Assembly (NCBI GenBank): GCA_964422465.1
Contig: CAYRBD010000086.1
Span: forward strand, 1 to 14,382
Source of the DNA: FW021-bin31 sp964422465
GTDB lineage: Bacteria; Bacteroidota; Bacteroidia; Chitinophagales; Chitinophagaceae
Length of the DNA: 14,382 bases
Direction: 5' to 3'
The notes beneath the pieces are model-generated. The model saw only the letters and a program-made list of their open reading frames with translations, made no database searches and was not told the DNA's origin. This document shows, piece after piece, positions 1 through 7,790 of this stretch. How positions within the stretch are numbered: the stretch's first letter is position 1; every line of letters begins with the position of its first letter. A program made the position numbers and the translations under genes.

Positions 1-1
1 T

Positions 2-766
2 AAGTATGCAGCTGAGGCTTTGCTTTCAAGAGTTTATCTGTACGAAGGGAATTGGAAAGATTGCCAGGCTTTAGCAGATGATGTCCTTAAAAACAGTTCT
101 TACAGCTTGTTGTCATCATCCCAACTAGTGGATAATTTCAGTACCCCTGATAACGGAGAAACTATTTTTGAAGTTTCCAATATCGCGCAGGATAATAGTG
201 GCACCAATTCACTTGGTGCATTTTATGGGCAAAATAACAGCTATGGGGATGCATTGGCTACCTATAATCTTTACAACACCTACTCTGAAAACGATGTCCG
301 CAGGAATTTTATGGAAATCGGAGACCGGAATGCACATGGTGCTGAAACAAACGTACCCCTCATTCTCAAATATGGCACAGACCAAACTGATGCTGAAAAT
401 GTAAAAGTTATTCGTTTGTCCGAAGTTTATCTGAATCGTGCAGAAGCAGAAGCACATCTGAAAGAAGAAAGCGCGGCCATTTCAGACCTGACAAAGATAG
501 CCAAAAGGGGGGATCCCAATGTACAAATAGAGGGCTCACTAACCGGACAAGCCTTAATCAACAGAATCCTGTTGGAGCGTCGCAAAGAGTTTGCTTTCGA
601 AGGCCAGCGTCTTTTTGATCTGACCCGAAATAAGGAAAGTTTCACAAAATACGAATCGGAAGACGATGAGCTGACAGTCAAATATCCGGATGAAAATACC
701 ATCCTTCCTATTCCTCAATCTGAGATTGATGTTAATGGAAATCTGGAGCAGAACCCGGGATATTGA
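2..766 (+). CDS. SusD/RagB family outer-membrane glycan-binding lipoprotein, C-terminal part (5' end outside window)
   Basis: SusD-type lipoproteins sit on the cell surface as lids on SusC transporters and bind the glycan substrate. The reading frame is open from the left edge: codons before the first internal start (TTG at 20) read KYAAEAL and run straight into LLSRVYLYEGNW, a typical SusD helix-turn-helix (TPR-like) stretch. The gene is therefore cut by the window, and its signal peptide and lipobox are missing. About 254 residues are visible, roughly half of a usual 480-600 residue protein. Family hallmarks are VIRLSEVYLNRAEA, the ILLERRKEFAFEGQRLFDL segment, and the C-terminal signature ILPIPQSEIDVNGNLEQNPGY (positions about 703-763), as in the SusD_RagB family. 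Its partner SusC should lie to the left. It is a different SusD subtype from the gene at 7791-9353, so it belongs to a separate uptake pair. The substrate cannot be inferred. Confidence 0.93.
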   Translation, partial: KYAAEALLSRVYLYEGNWKDCQALADDVLKNSSYSLLSSSQLVDNFSTPDNGETIFEVSNIAQDNSGTNSLGAFYGQNNSYGDALATYNLYNTYSENDVRRNFMEIGDRNAHGAETNVPLILKYGTDQTDAENVKVIRLSEVYLNRAEAEAHLKEESAAISDLTKIAKRGDPNVQIEGSLTGQALINRILLERRKEFAFEGQRLFDLTRNKESFTKYESEDDELTVKYPDENTILPIPQSEIDVNGNLEQNPGY

Positions 767-774
767 GTGAACTT

Positions 775-791
775 TTGTCTCTACGAGACAA
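775..791. terminator. Short hairpin after the SusD stop (possible weak terminator)
   Basis: Arms TTGTCTC (775-781) and GAGACAA (785-791) pair perfectly over 7 bp around a 3-base loop, 9 bases after the SusD stop. There is no T-tract directly after it; a run of eight T (808-815) follows 16 bases later, so it is not a textbook intrinsic terminator. It lies in the 85-base gap between two convergent genes, where terminators are expected. Confidence 0.3.
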
Positions 792-824
792 CGTTGTACC
801 GGCCATCTTTTTTTTACCAACCTT

Positions 825-842
825 AGGTTCCTGACGGAGCCT
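825..842 (+). terminator. Hairpin with U-rich 3' flank, candidate terminator for the left SusD transcript
   Basis: Arms AGGTTCC (825-831) and GGAGCCT (836-842) pair over 7 bp, including one G-U wobble, around the loop TGAC. The plus strand continues GTTTCTATTTC, a T-rich flank that fits a weak Rho-independent terminator for rightward transcription. In the leftward direction no T-tract follows. The hairpin ends 10 bases before the stop of the convergent gene at 852. Confidence 0.35.
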
Positions 843-851
843 GTTTCTATT

Positions 852-3758
852 TCAATAATTTTCCTGCTTAACCTTCCGGATAAAAGATTTAATTTGATCC
901 TCCTTAAGCTGATGTGACTTTTTAGACTCTTTAATCAGATTTTCTATCTCGTCCGTCAATTCATGATTTATTTGATTGGAGTACGGTTTCCCTACTCCCA
1001 GATGTTCTGGCCATTCCCGGGATTCGTTTACTTTTTTGAGAGCATCTGAAAAATGACGTTTCTGAAGTTGCTGCAAGGCAAGCATCAGCTTAATTTGTTT
1101 AAAAAGCCGATGCCCGTTTCTTGCTCCCTCATAAGGTAAGATATGTATAGAACTTAAAATTTTTTCTGCCTTAGAATATTGATCATCAGACATCAGGCAT
1201 CTAACGTATAACATTCCGACAATGTAGTTATCGGGCTCCCTGTTAAAGTATGGTCTGATGGTTTTCAAAGCCAGCTTTGTCTGCTGTTTTTCTAAAAAAA
1301 GTGCTGTCAAATATTTGCCATACCGCCAATCTACAGGTTCTATAGAAGCGGCCATTTTATAATCTTTTAAGATTGCCTCCGAATCAGAAGGACTGCACAA
1401 GCGGGCTTTGGCCACGTAAAAGGGAGCAAATAATACAGAATCCTTTATGGTGTTTAGTAGGCTGCGTGCTCTTGCTTTATTCCCATGTGCATTTTCAATT
1501 AAAGCCAGATAATAACGAGGCTTCCAATTTTCTGTCCCTTCCATCGCCCATTTCATGACCTCTGCACTTTCGGCCCGATAGGGGAAAACAAAATGAGGGT
1601 CTCCGGCATTGGCCTTATCCAACCATTTTTGAGCATCAGGTTCTTCTCTGTTTAAGAAAGCCAGCCAGTATAATATTTCATCATTCTTATCCGGACAGAT
1701 TTTCAGTATAGTCCGGCTTTCCATCGTCCTGCCTAAGTTAAAATACCAAAGAGCCAGATTCAGGTATGTTTGCTGAGGCAGCTCATCACGAATCAGGCTG
1801 GTAAAATGTTTTTTTGCCTTTTCCGACTTCTTCTGCCAGTAATTTTCAAAGCGGATAAAGTTGTTTAAGGGATCCAGTTTTAAAATGCGCTGTTTAATAC
1901 TATCAGCTGTATTCCCCATCAATCGGGAATTCAGATACAGCAGTTGCAGGGCAGTTATATTCTCTGTATTATTAACTAAACTTTTCTTTGATAGATTATA
2001 AGACCTTTTGAAATGTCCTTGTTGAATTTGCATCTTACTGAGTTCGGTATAAGCAGCCGAGCGAAAAGGAAGGGTGATAGCTGCAACCTGAAAACCATCT
2101 GCAGCATCGTATGGTTTGCCTGATTTTAATGCAGCCAACCCATAATAATAATTGGCAGCCGGGTCATACGTGTTCACACTCAATGCTTTCCGTGCATAAT
2201 AAAATGCAGAATCATAATTCATTTTTCTATATTGTAAATAGGCCATCTCCGTTAAAGCAGGAACAAAAAAGGGATTCTTAATCAGGGAGGCCAGAATGTG
2301 CTTTTCAGCCTTGGCATAATGACGGGTACCCGATTCATACCGGCCTTTCAGATACAACCCATAACCCGAATTCCAGTCAAAATCCGAATCGGTTTTTAAA
2401 GGCCGGCCCAATACTTTTTTGGCACTGTCCTGCAGATGAATAATACTGCTGCCAAGGGTTATTTTATCAAGAGCGCCGACTCCCTGTAAAGATATTTTTT
2501 GATGAAAAGACTGTAGAGGTTCCAGTTTTACAAATCTTTTGTAAACAACCTGATGTTGGATATCAAATATTTTCAAAGTATCCCGGATGTAACTTACCGG
2601 GGAAATAAATAAAGTTGCCTTGCCTCCTTCTCGCTCCAGGTTAAAAACCCCATTTAAATCCGCTGCACCAACGCCATTTGTGTTTTGAAAGGGATACCAA
2701 TATTCACTCCAGGTATCGGTATTATACGGCATAAAATAAAATTGCTTAAAAGGGCTGAATACACTACCCGGTGCATTTTGATTGTAAAGCCTGCCGCTCT
2801 GCATCTCCGTATATTGGCCGGCATGGTCGGATAATATATCCTCCCAAATCATTCCTGAACGGGCCAGGCCCCAGATAAATATTTTCTTACCGATTTTGTC
2901 CTGCCGTGTTGCATAGTGAATCATTCCAAAGTTCTCCTTCTGCCAATAAGCGCCAAAGTATTTGCTGTAAGTTCCGGTTACATGATAGGACTTACTTCCG
3001 CCAAAATCATTCTGATTATAAATGGAAATATCCTTCTTTTCCTTTTCATCGTAAGGCCAACTATGCACAGAACCATCATGGCCGATATAATGGTTGCCGG
3101 GAAAAACATACTCCAGGCTGTCGCTCACTTTTCCGGCCATATTCATCCAGGTATAATAGGGTTGATACAAGCCTGTTCCGTTGTGCCAGGTGGATTTTGT
3201 TATAAAATAGGCTTTGTCTTTGGGTAACCTGACTTCTAAACTCCACCGCGTACCGGTAAGCATATCCAGAAGAGAAAGAATGCAACTGGCGCTGCCGTCC
3301 GGATTTTTTCTGGTTAGATAGTTCACCGGCGTAGCCACACCGGGCGTATGTCCAAACATCCCATAATTGATTTCAATACCACCACTCGTCCACGGCCCCC
3401 GCATGGCAATATCTCTGAATTTTACGGCATCATTATCATAGATGAAGGGTTTCCCATTCTTTTTATCTATAGCAGTCCATATTTTACCTCCAATCTGTGG
3501 CATGATCAGAACCTTGATGAAGTCGTTTTCCAACTCCACTACTTTCCACTCCTTCTTTACCGGCTTGTCCGTAAAGCCATCAAACCGAAAATAAGGGTAA
3601 AGATTGGTCGGGTTGGGAACCGGATCAGGCTGCGAAAAGGGATAGGTGGGGAAGATTTTTTGATATTCCTTTACAGTAGAGGGGTGTTGGGCATAAACCT
3701 CTTGTGGAAGAAACCATATAGATATAAAAATAAATAGAGCCGCAGCAACCTTGAACAT
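852..3758 (-). CDS. Secreted DUF5107 domain protein with C-terminal TPR-like repeats
   Basis: 968 residues. A Sec signal peptide (about residues 1-23, hydrophobic LFIFISIWFL, cleavage after VYA) predicts export to the periplasm or beyond. Residues about 30-440 match what I know of DUF5107, a beta-sandwich of galactose-mutarotase-like type: MPQIGGKIWTAIDK (86-99), GGIEINYGMFGHTP (126-139), and a WEDILSDHAGQYTEMQSGR segment (305-323). From about 465 to 930 the protein is helical with repeated TPR-like units, for example AKAEKHILASLIKNP and AFYYARKALSVNTYDPAANYYYGLAALKSG. The family has no reaction that I can assign with confidence; the fold is found in carbohydrate-active enzymes, and conserved E128 and E306 would be candidate catalytic or binding residues (inference). 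It is divergent from the CBM9-like gene, with 96 bases between the starts. ATG at 3758 is preferred because it gives a clean signal peptide. It is a single-gene unit as far as visible. Confidence 0.88.
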   Translation of the reverse strand: MFKVAAALFIFISIWFLPQEVYAQHPSTVKEYQKIFPTYPFSQPDPVPNPTNLYPYFRFDGFTDKPVKKEWKVVELENDFIKVLIMPQIGGKIWTAIDKKNGKPFIYDNDAVKFRDIAMRGPWTSGGIEINYGMFGHTPGVATPVNYLTRKNPDGSASCILSLLDMLTGTRWSLEVRLPKDKAYFITKSTWHNGTGLYQPYYTWMNMAGKVSDSLEYVFPGNHYIGHDGSVHSWPYDEKEKKDISIYNQNDFGGSKSYHVTGTYSKYFGAYWQKENFGMIHYATRQDKIGKKIFIWGLARSGMIWEDILSDHAGQYTEMQSGRLYNQNAPGSVFSPFKQFYFMPYNTDTWSEYWYPFQNTNGVGAADLNGVFNLEREGGKATLFISPVSYIRDTLKIFDIQHQVVYKRFVKLEPLQSFHQKISLQGVGALDKITLGSSIIHLQDSAKKVLGRPLKTDSDFDWNSGYGLYLKGRYESGTRHYAKAEKHILASLIKNPFFVPALTEMAYLQYRKMNYDSAFYYARKALSVNTYDPAANYYYGLAALKSGKPYDAADGFQVAAITLPFRSAAYTELSKMQIQQGHFKRSYNLSKKSLVNNTENITALQLLYLNSRLMGNTADSIKQRILKLDPLNNFIRFENYWQKKSEKAKKHFTSLIRDELPQQTYLNLALWYFNLGRTMESRTILKICPDKNDEILYWLAFLNREEPDAQKWLDKANAGDPHFVFPYRAESAEVMKWAMEGTENWKPRYYLALIENAHGNKARARSLLNTIKDSVLFAPFYVAKARLCSPSDSEAILKDYKMAASIEPVDWRYGKYLTALFLEKQQTKLALKTIRPYFNREPDNYIVGMLYVRCLMSDDQYSKAEKILSSIHILPYEGARNGHRLFKQIKLMLALQQLQKRHFSDALKKVNESREWPEHLGVGKPYSNQINHELTDEIENLIKESKKSHQLKEDQIKSFIRKVKQENY

Positions 3759-3854
3759 CTTATTTTGATTTTATCATGACAAAAAAAAGAGAATTATGGT
3801 TTAAAGTTAGTATCTTACAATTACAATTCCGGTGTTTTTTGAAAAAAATATTAA
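3759..3854. promoter_or_regulatory. Divergent intergenic region between the DUF5107 and CBM9-like genes
   Basis: These 96 AT-rich bases must hold the start signals of both divergent genes if each is transcribed on its own. I find no full TTTG-N19-21-TAnnTTTG promoter on either strand. The best minus-strand -7 match is TAACTTTA (3809 down to 3802), which lacks a correctly spaced -33 TTTG. No strong Shine-Dalgarno precedes either start, as is usual in Bacteroidota. A short direct repeat TTACAA TTACAA lies near 3815-3826; I attach no function to it. Confidence 0.35.
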
Positions 3855-4952
3855 ATGAAACAATTCGTTATAACTCTGGTACTATTTTCAATTACTGATA
3901 TAGCAACAGCACAAAACCAGGCACTGTATCCTACGAGTCTCAACAGGCTCTTACAAACCCCAAGATCATATTGTGTATTAAAAACACAGGATAAAATAAC
4001 TATAGACGGTATTGCTCAGGAAAAAGCCTGGAAAAAAGCTCCCTGGACTGAATTATTCACTGACATCCTAAGCGGAGAAAAAAGTAATGTGATGGGTTCC
4101 ACACGTTGCAAATTGTTATGGGATGATCAATTTTTATATGTGTTTGCCCAATTGAAAGAAACAAATATTTATGCTTTTATAAGAGCACATGACCAGCCCG
4201 TATTTCAAGAGAATGCCTTTGAACTCTTTATAAATCCAAACGGGACTACACATAACTATTTTGAATTTCAGATCAACGCGCTGGGAACTACCTGTGATAT
4301 TTTCTTACCCAAACCTTATCGCAACGGAGGATTGCCACTGATAAGCTGGGATTTGAAAGGAATAAAAAAGGCCATACACCTGAGAGGGACATTAAATGAC
4401 CCTTCTGACCACGACACAAGTTGGAGTATAGAACTGGCTATTCCATTCAGTTCTATAGTCATGAATAAAAAACAATATCCCCAACCCGGAATCATCTGGC
4501 GGATAAACCTTTCACGAGTGGAAAGGAGAATGGACATAATAAATGAGAAATACACTCCCAAAAAAGACAAAGAAGGCCAATTACTTCCGGAGCTTTATAC
4601 AGTATGGACTCCTCAGGGTATCGTCAACCTGCATTACCCCGAAAGATGGGGGTATATCCTGTTTTCTGACAAATCAGCTCCTGCACAATTCCTTTCTGAT
4701 AAGAATGAAAAATTAAAACTGTTGCTCTGGAGGTATTATTACTTACAACACAACTATAAAGATAAATACGGACATTATGCTTCTTCCATCAAAAAGCTAA
4801 ACCGTGCATTCCCCCGGGGAGCATCTCCAAAGAATTCCAATAAACTCCACATGGAGTCAACAAAACATCAGTTTTGGATTCAATGCGAATTTCCTGCTCT
4901 GCATAAACGTTTATCTGTAAATCAGGATAGTGAAATCCAATGGCAGAATTAG
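3855..4952 (+). CDS. Secreted carbohydrate-binding family 9-like protein
   Basis: 365 residues with a Sec signal peptide (about 1-20, cleavage near ATAQ). Residues about 45-270 look like a CBM9/DOMON-type beta-sandwich: ITIDGIAQEKAWKKAPW (48-64), LLWDDQFLYVFAQL (87-100), NAFELFINPNG (120-130), HNYFEFQINALGTTCD (133-148), WSIELAIPF (190-198), WRINLSRVER (215-224) and HYPERWGYILFS (260-271). The tail includes LLWRYYYLQHNYKDKYGHYASS (about 289-310), a segment I associate with stand-alone Bacteroidota CBM9-like proteins. No hydrolase domain is fused to it, so its role is probably glycan binding outside the cytoplasm, with the substrate unknown. The ATG at 3855 is the only start that keeps the signal peptide. 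Its TAG stop (4950-4952) overlaps the TAA of the convergent GH18-GH9 gene (4949-4951), leaving no room for a separate terminator. Confidence 0.85.
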   Translation: MKQFVITLVLFSITDIATAQNQALYPTSLNRLLQTPRSYCVLKTQDKITIDGIAQEKAWKKAPWTELFTDILSGEKSNVMGSTRCKLLWDDQFLYVFAQLKETNIYAFIRAHDQPVFQENAFELFINPNGTTHNYFEFQINALGTTCDIFLPKPYRNGGLPLISWDLKGIKKAIHLRGTLNDPSDHDTSWSIELAIPFSSIVMNKKQYPQPGIIWRINLSRVERRMDIINEKYTPKKDKEGQLLPELYTVWTPQGIVNLHYPERWGYILFSDKSAPAQFLSDKNEKLKLLLWRYYYLQHNYKDKYGHYASSIKKLNRAFPRGASPKNSNKLHMESTKHQFWIQCEFPALHKRLSVNQDSEIQWQN

Positions 4953-7759
4953 TGGCCGACTGAAACAGCCAGCATATACCAGGCTGCGTGAGGTAACCAT
5001 TGCTCTACCCAACGCCAGTCATTATCTTCACCCGTAATTGAATAAGGAATATCAAAAGCAATATCCTGCGGATCTTTCATCCCTCCGGTAATTCCATTAA
5101 CGATACCCCCGGGTGCTACCGTATATTGAAAAGTTCCAAGAAAATTATATTGTGGGTTATTATAGCCCTTCCCATCCTGCATACAGGCATCATAAGGATT
5201 TAATCCCAAAATCCAATTAAGTTGATTCTGGGCATATCCTTCCAACTTATGGTAAAAGACAGGATCCTCTTGTTTAAAATAAGAAGCCGACATCCTTGCA
5301 GCAGTTGCAAGAGATGCTATACGTGCATTTTCTCCCTGCCACCAAAATCCGGTTTCTGTATTATGGGGAAAAAAGAAGGCGCTATGCCGGTAGCCGGTAG
5401 TATCCTGTACAAGCTGACGGGCATAACCAAAAGGATTGGTTACTTCTGATGTGATTTTCAAGTAAAACTGCATGGATTTTTTAACCACATTCAACACTTT
5501 TGCTTTAGCTGCTTCATCAGCTATTTGATAATATTCCAGAAGACTTACTACCGGCAATCCTGCATCGGCAGGATTAAAAAAAGGCCGGTCTTTATCATTG
5601 GCACGCCAATAATTATGATAGGTTTTCCAATCCGTTAACCTGTTCATCAAACGATCTGCCCGAACAGAAGCAGCCTTTTTATAAACCTGTTTATGGCTCG
5701 CTCTATATAATTCGGTAGCTGCCAGTAAGGCGCAATAGTCATCTACAATATTCTCTTTACCATCATTGACGAGCTGCTTATTGTTTTTTTGTAAAAACTC
5801 AAATGCAGCTTCAGCAGCAGACAAATAGTCTTTTTGAGAAAAATCCCCCGAGACATCAAACGTAGCGGCCAATGCCAAGGCTGCGATGGCTATTCCACCT
5901 CCGGCTCTAAAAGTAGCTATTTGTGGCTTAAATTTAATATTCAGCCCTTTCCTGAAGTCATCCGCAGGATGTCCCACTCTATTTAATTTTTTTAGAACAG
6001 AGTCAGGAATCACGACTGCCAGATGGCGGTCTTCTGCAAGTTTTTTAGTACCCGGCGCCGAAATCGAGGTATAAAAAGAGCTCCCGGGAATATGCATACG
6101 AACTAAAAAATCTGCACCAAACATTCCTTCATCTATAAGCCTTCTTTCATATTGGCTAAAATTTAAATTATCCCTGCTTTGAAGTTCCCGGTAGGCCTTT
6201 AGTAAGGACCAGGCTGTCATAGGAACCTGCTGCGTATTAAAATAAGACGTATTACTTAACTGGGTAAAATGAATGCCATAATCACCGGTGGCATCATACC
6301 AGCCACCACGCACATCTACCGTTCCATGGCCTCCGGGTATCTGAAGATGACTGTCTGCTTTCTCAAAGAGACCTGAACAACGCTGCCCCTTAAAATAATA
6401 AATAACATCGGATAAAGTATAGCGTTCCAGAATATCCTTTTTTATTTTAAAAGGGCGCGAAAGAGCATATCCGGTGGGGGTGTTTATTTTTAAAAAATAT
6501 GCTCCCGGTTGGGTAAAATCAGAAAAATCCAGTATCCAGAACTGCCAGTCTTTCCAATGATCTATCCGCCCCTTATAACTTACCTTCCCTTCATAAACTA
6601 CACTATCATTTTTAACCTGAATAAGTTGATAAGTAGAAATATTTAATTTTTTATGAGCAGACACAACGGCTCGTTTCAAGGAAACATTATCATATCCCAC
6701 CTGATTTATTAGAACTTTTGCTGTTTCTATTTCATGGTTATTATTGCTGCCTTTATTCACTTCATGAATTGCTTTCAAAAGCGAATATGTTCCGGCAGTG
6801 TCCCCTGCTACTGCCCACATCATAATACCAGCACATCGATCTTTGGCCAATTTAGTTTTTTCTTTCACAGTAACAATGCCGTTATAATAAATTGTATCCA
6901 GTGAATGAGGATGACCTGATTTCTTAAATCTCCACTTGCTTGCATCCGTAATATATGAATCAGCATAAGGATTGGCTCCTTTGGAAATTAAAAATCGATA
7001 AAAACCAAAATTAAGGCCCAACACCGCCTTATTTTTTGGAAGCCCCCGGTCATTTATCCAATAATCCAGCGAACGAACAGCGAGCCAATAGGGCGAATGG
7101 GGCATATTCTCTTCATTCTTATAATCATAGGCCATAATGTTCATCCAATCCACATAAGGGAATACTTCTTTCTTTATCCCATAGCCGTGAATATCTTTAA
7201 AAGCAACAATTGCTGCAGATAGTTTTTTCCCCGCGGCATGTAAGCTATCAGAAAGTTGTTTCATCAACAGTACGTAATTAGAAGCAGAAGGCTCAATAGG
7301 ATCCGGATATTCCCAATCCACATCTACCCCATCCAAATTAAATTTTCGGACAATCCGCATCGCCGATTCAGTAAACGTAGTCCTTGTGTCCGGATTATTT
7401 GCTAATACTTCAAACCGGGAATCATTACCACCCCCATCTCCAATTTCCCATCCTCCGATAGAAATAAAGACTTTCACCCCATGAGCATGAGCAGTTTTAG
7501 AGAGTGCTGCCAATCGATCCGGGACAGGCACCGGAAGAATATTCCCGGTGCTGTCCGGGGCAGGCAAGGCAAAAGAATAATTAATATGAGTTAAATACTG
7601 ATAAGGCAATTGGCTGATCGGAACTTTCTTATTAAAAAGATAAGCAATTACTTTAAAATTAGGCGCTACATGGCCTTTAAGGCTAAAGGAAGTCAATGGA
7701 AGAGCAATACTTCCTACAAATAATATTTGAAAAGCCAATCTTTTTAAACGATACATCAT
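4949..7759 (-). CDS. Secreted bifunctional glycoside hydrolase: GH18 domain fused to Ig-like plus GH9 domain
   Basis: 936 residues: signal peptide (1-26), GH18 barrel (about 34-332), short Asn-rich linker (about 333-345), N-terminal Ig-like domain of GH9 enzymes (about 347-440, starting KVLINQVGYD), and GH9 catalytic domain (about 445-933). GH18 cleaves beta-1,4-GlcNAc linkages by substrate-assisted retention; visible are SIGG (100-103), the complete DxxDxDxE motif DGVDVDWEYP (143-152, acid E150), MAYDY (209-213) and W315. GH9 is an inverting family; visible are GGWYDATGDYG (485-495, putative base D493), HNTETGFWWQGENAR (799-813), and DWRWVEQWLPHAAW (914-927, putative acid E919). Both active sites look intact. 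It lies 31 bases after the SusD-like stop, as the last gene of the susC-susD operon. Two in-frame ATGs (7759, 7756) are equally possible starts. Chitin or partly deacetylated chitin is the likeliest substrate, but the GH9 half could act on another beta-glucan. Confidence 0.93.
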   Translation of the reverse strand: MMYRLKRLAFQILFVGSIALPLTSFSLKGHVAPNFKVIAYLFNKKVPISQLPYQYLTHINYSFALPAPDSTGNILPVPVPDRLAALSKTAHAHGVKVFISIGGWEIGDGGGNDSRFEVLANNPDTRTTFTESAMRIVRKFNLDGVDVDWEYPDPIEPSASNYVLLMKQLSDSLHAAGKKLSAAIVAFKDIHGYGIKKEVFPYVDWMNIMAYDYKNEENMPHSPYWLAVRSLDYWINDRGLPKNKAVLGLNFGFYRFLISKGANPYADSYITDASKWRFKKSGHPHSLDTIYYNGIVTVKEKTKLAKDRCAGIMMWAVAGDTAGTYSLLKAIHEVNKGSNNNHEIETAKVLINQVGYDNVSLKRAVVSAHKKLNISTYQLIQVKNDSVVYEGKVSYKGRIDHWKDWQFWILDFSDFTQPGAYFLKINTPTGYALSRPFKIKKDILERYTLSDVIYYFKGQRCSGLFEKADSHLQIPGGHGTVDVRGGWYDATGDYGIHFTQLSNTSYFNTQQVPMTAWSLLKAYRELQSRDNLNFSQYERRLIDEGMFGADFLVRMHIPGSSFYTSISAPGTKKLAEDRHLAVVIPDSVLKKLNRVGHPADDFRKGLNIKFKPQIATFRAGGGIAIAALALAATFDVSGDFSQKDYLSAAEAAFEFLQKNNKQLVNDGKENIVDDYCALLAATELYRASHKQVYKKAASVRADRLMNRLTDWKTYHNYWRANDKDRPFFNPADAGLPVVSLLEYYQIADEAAKAKVLNVVKKSMQFYLKITSEVTNPFGYARQLVQDTTGYRHSAFFFPHNTETGFWWQGENARIASLATAARMSASYFKQEDPVFYHKLEGYAQNQLNWILGLNPYDACMQDGKGYNNPQYNFLGTFQYTVAPGGIVNGITGGMKDPQDIAFDIPYSITGEDNDWRWVEQWLPHAAWYMLAVSVGH

Positions 7760-7790
7760 TAAAAAGTCTTATTAGTTTCGCTTACTGCAG

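Noticed and set aside
808..815. Run of eight T as the U-tract of an intrinsic terminator.
   Set aside because: The nearest perfect hairpin (775-791) ends 16 bases earlier, too far for a classic terminator.
2906..3227. Two overlapping plus-strand frames of about 100 codons inside the DUF5107 gene.
   Set aside because: They lie wholly within a strongly supported coding region on the other strand and show no family features.
3802..3809. Minus-strand TAACTTTA as a promoter for the DUF5107 gene.
   Set aside because: No correctly spaced -33 element; two TTG copies lie too close (about 8 and 14 bases).
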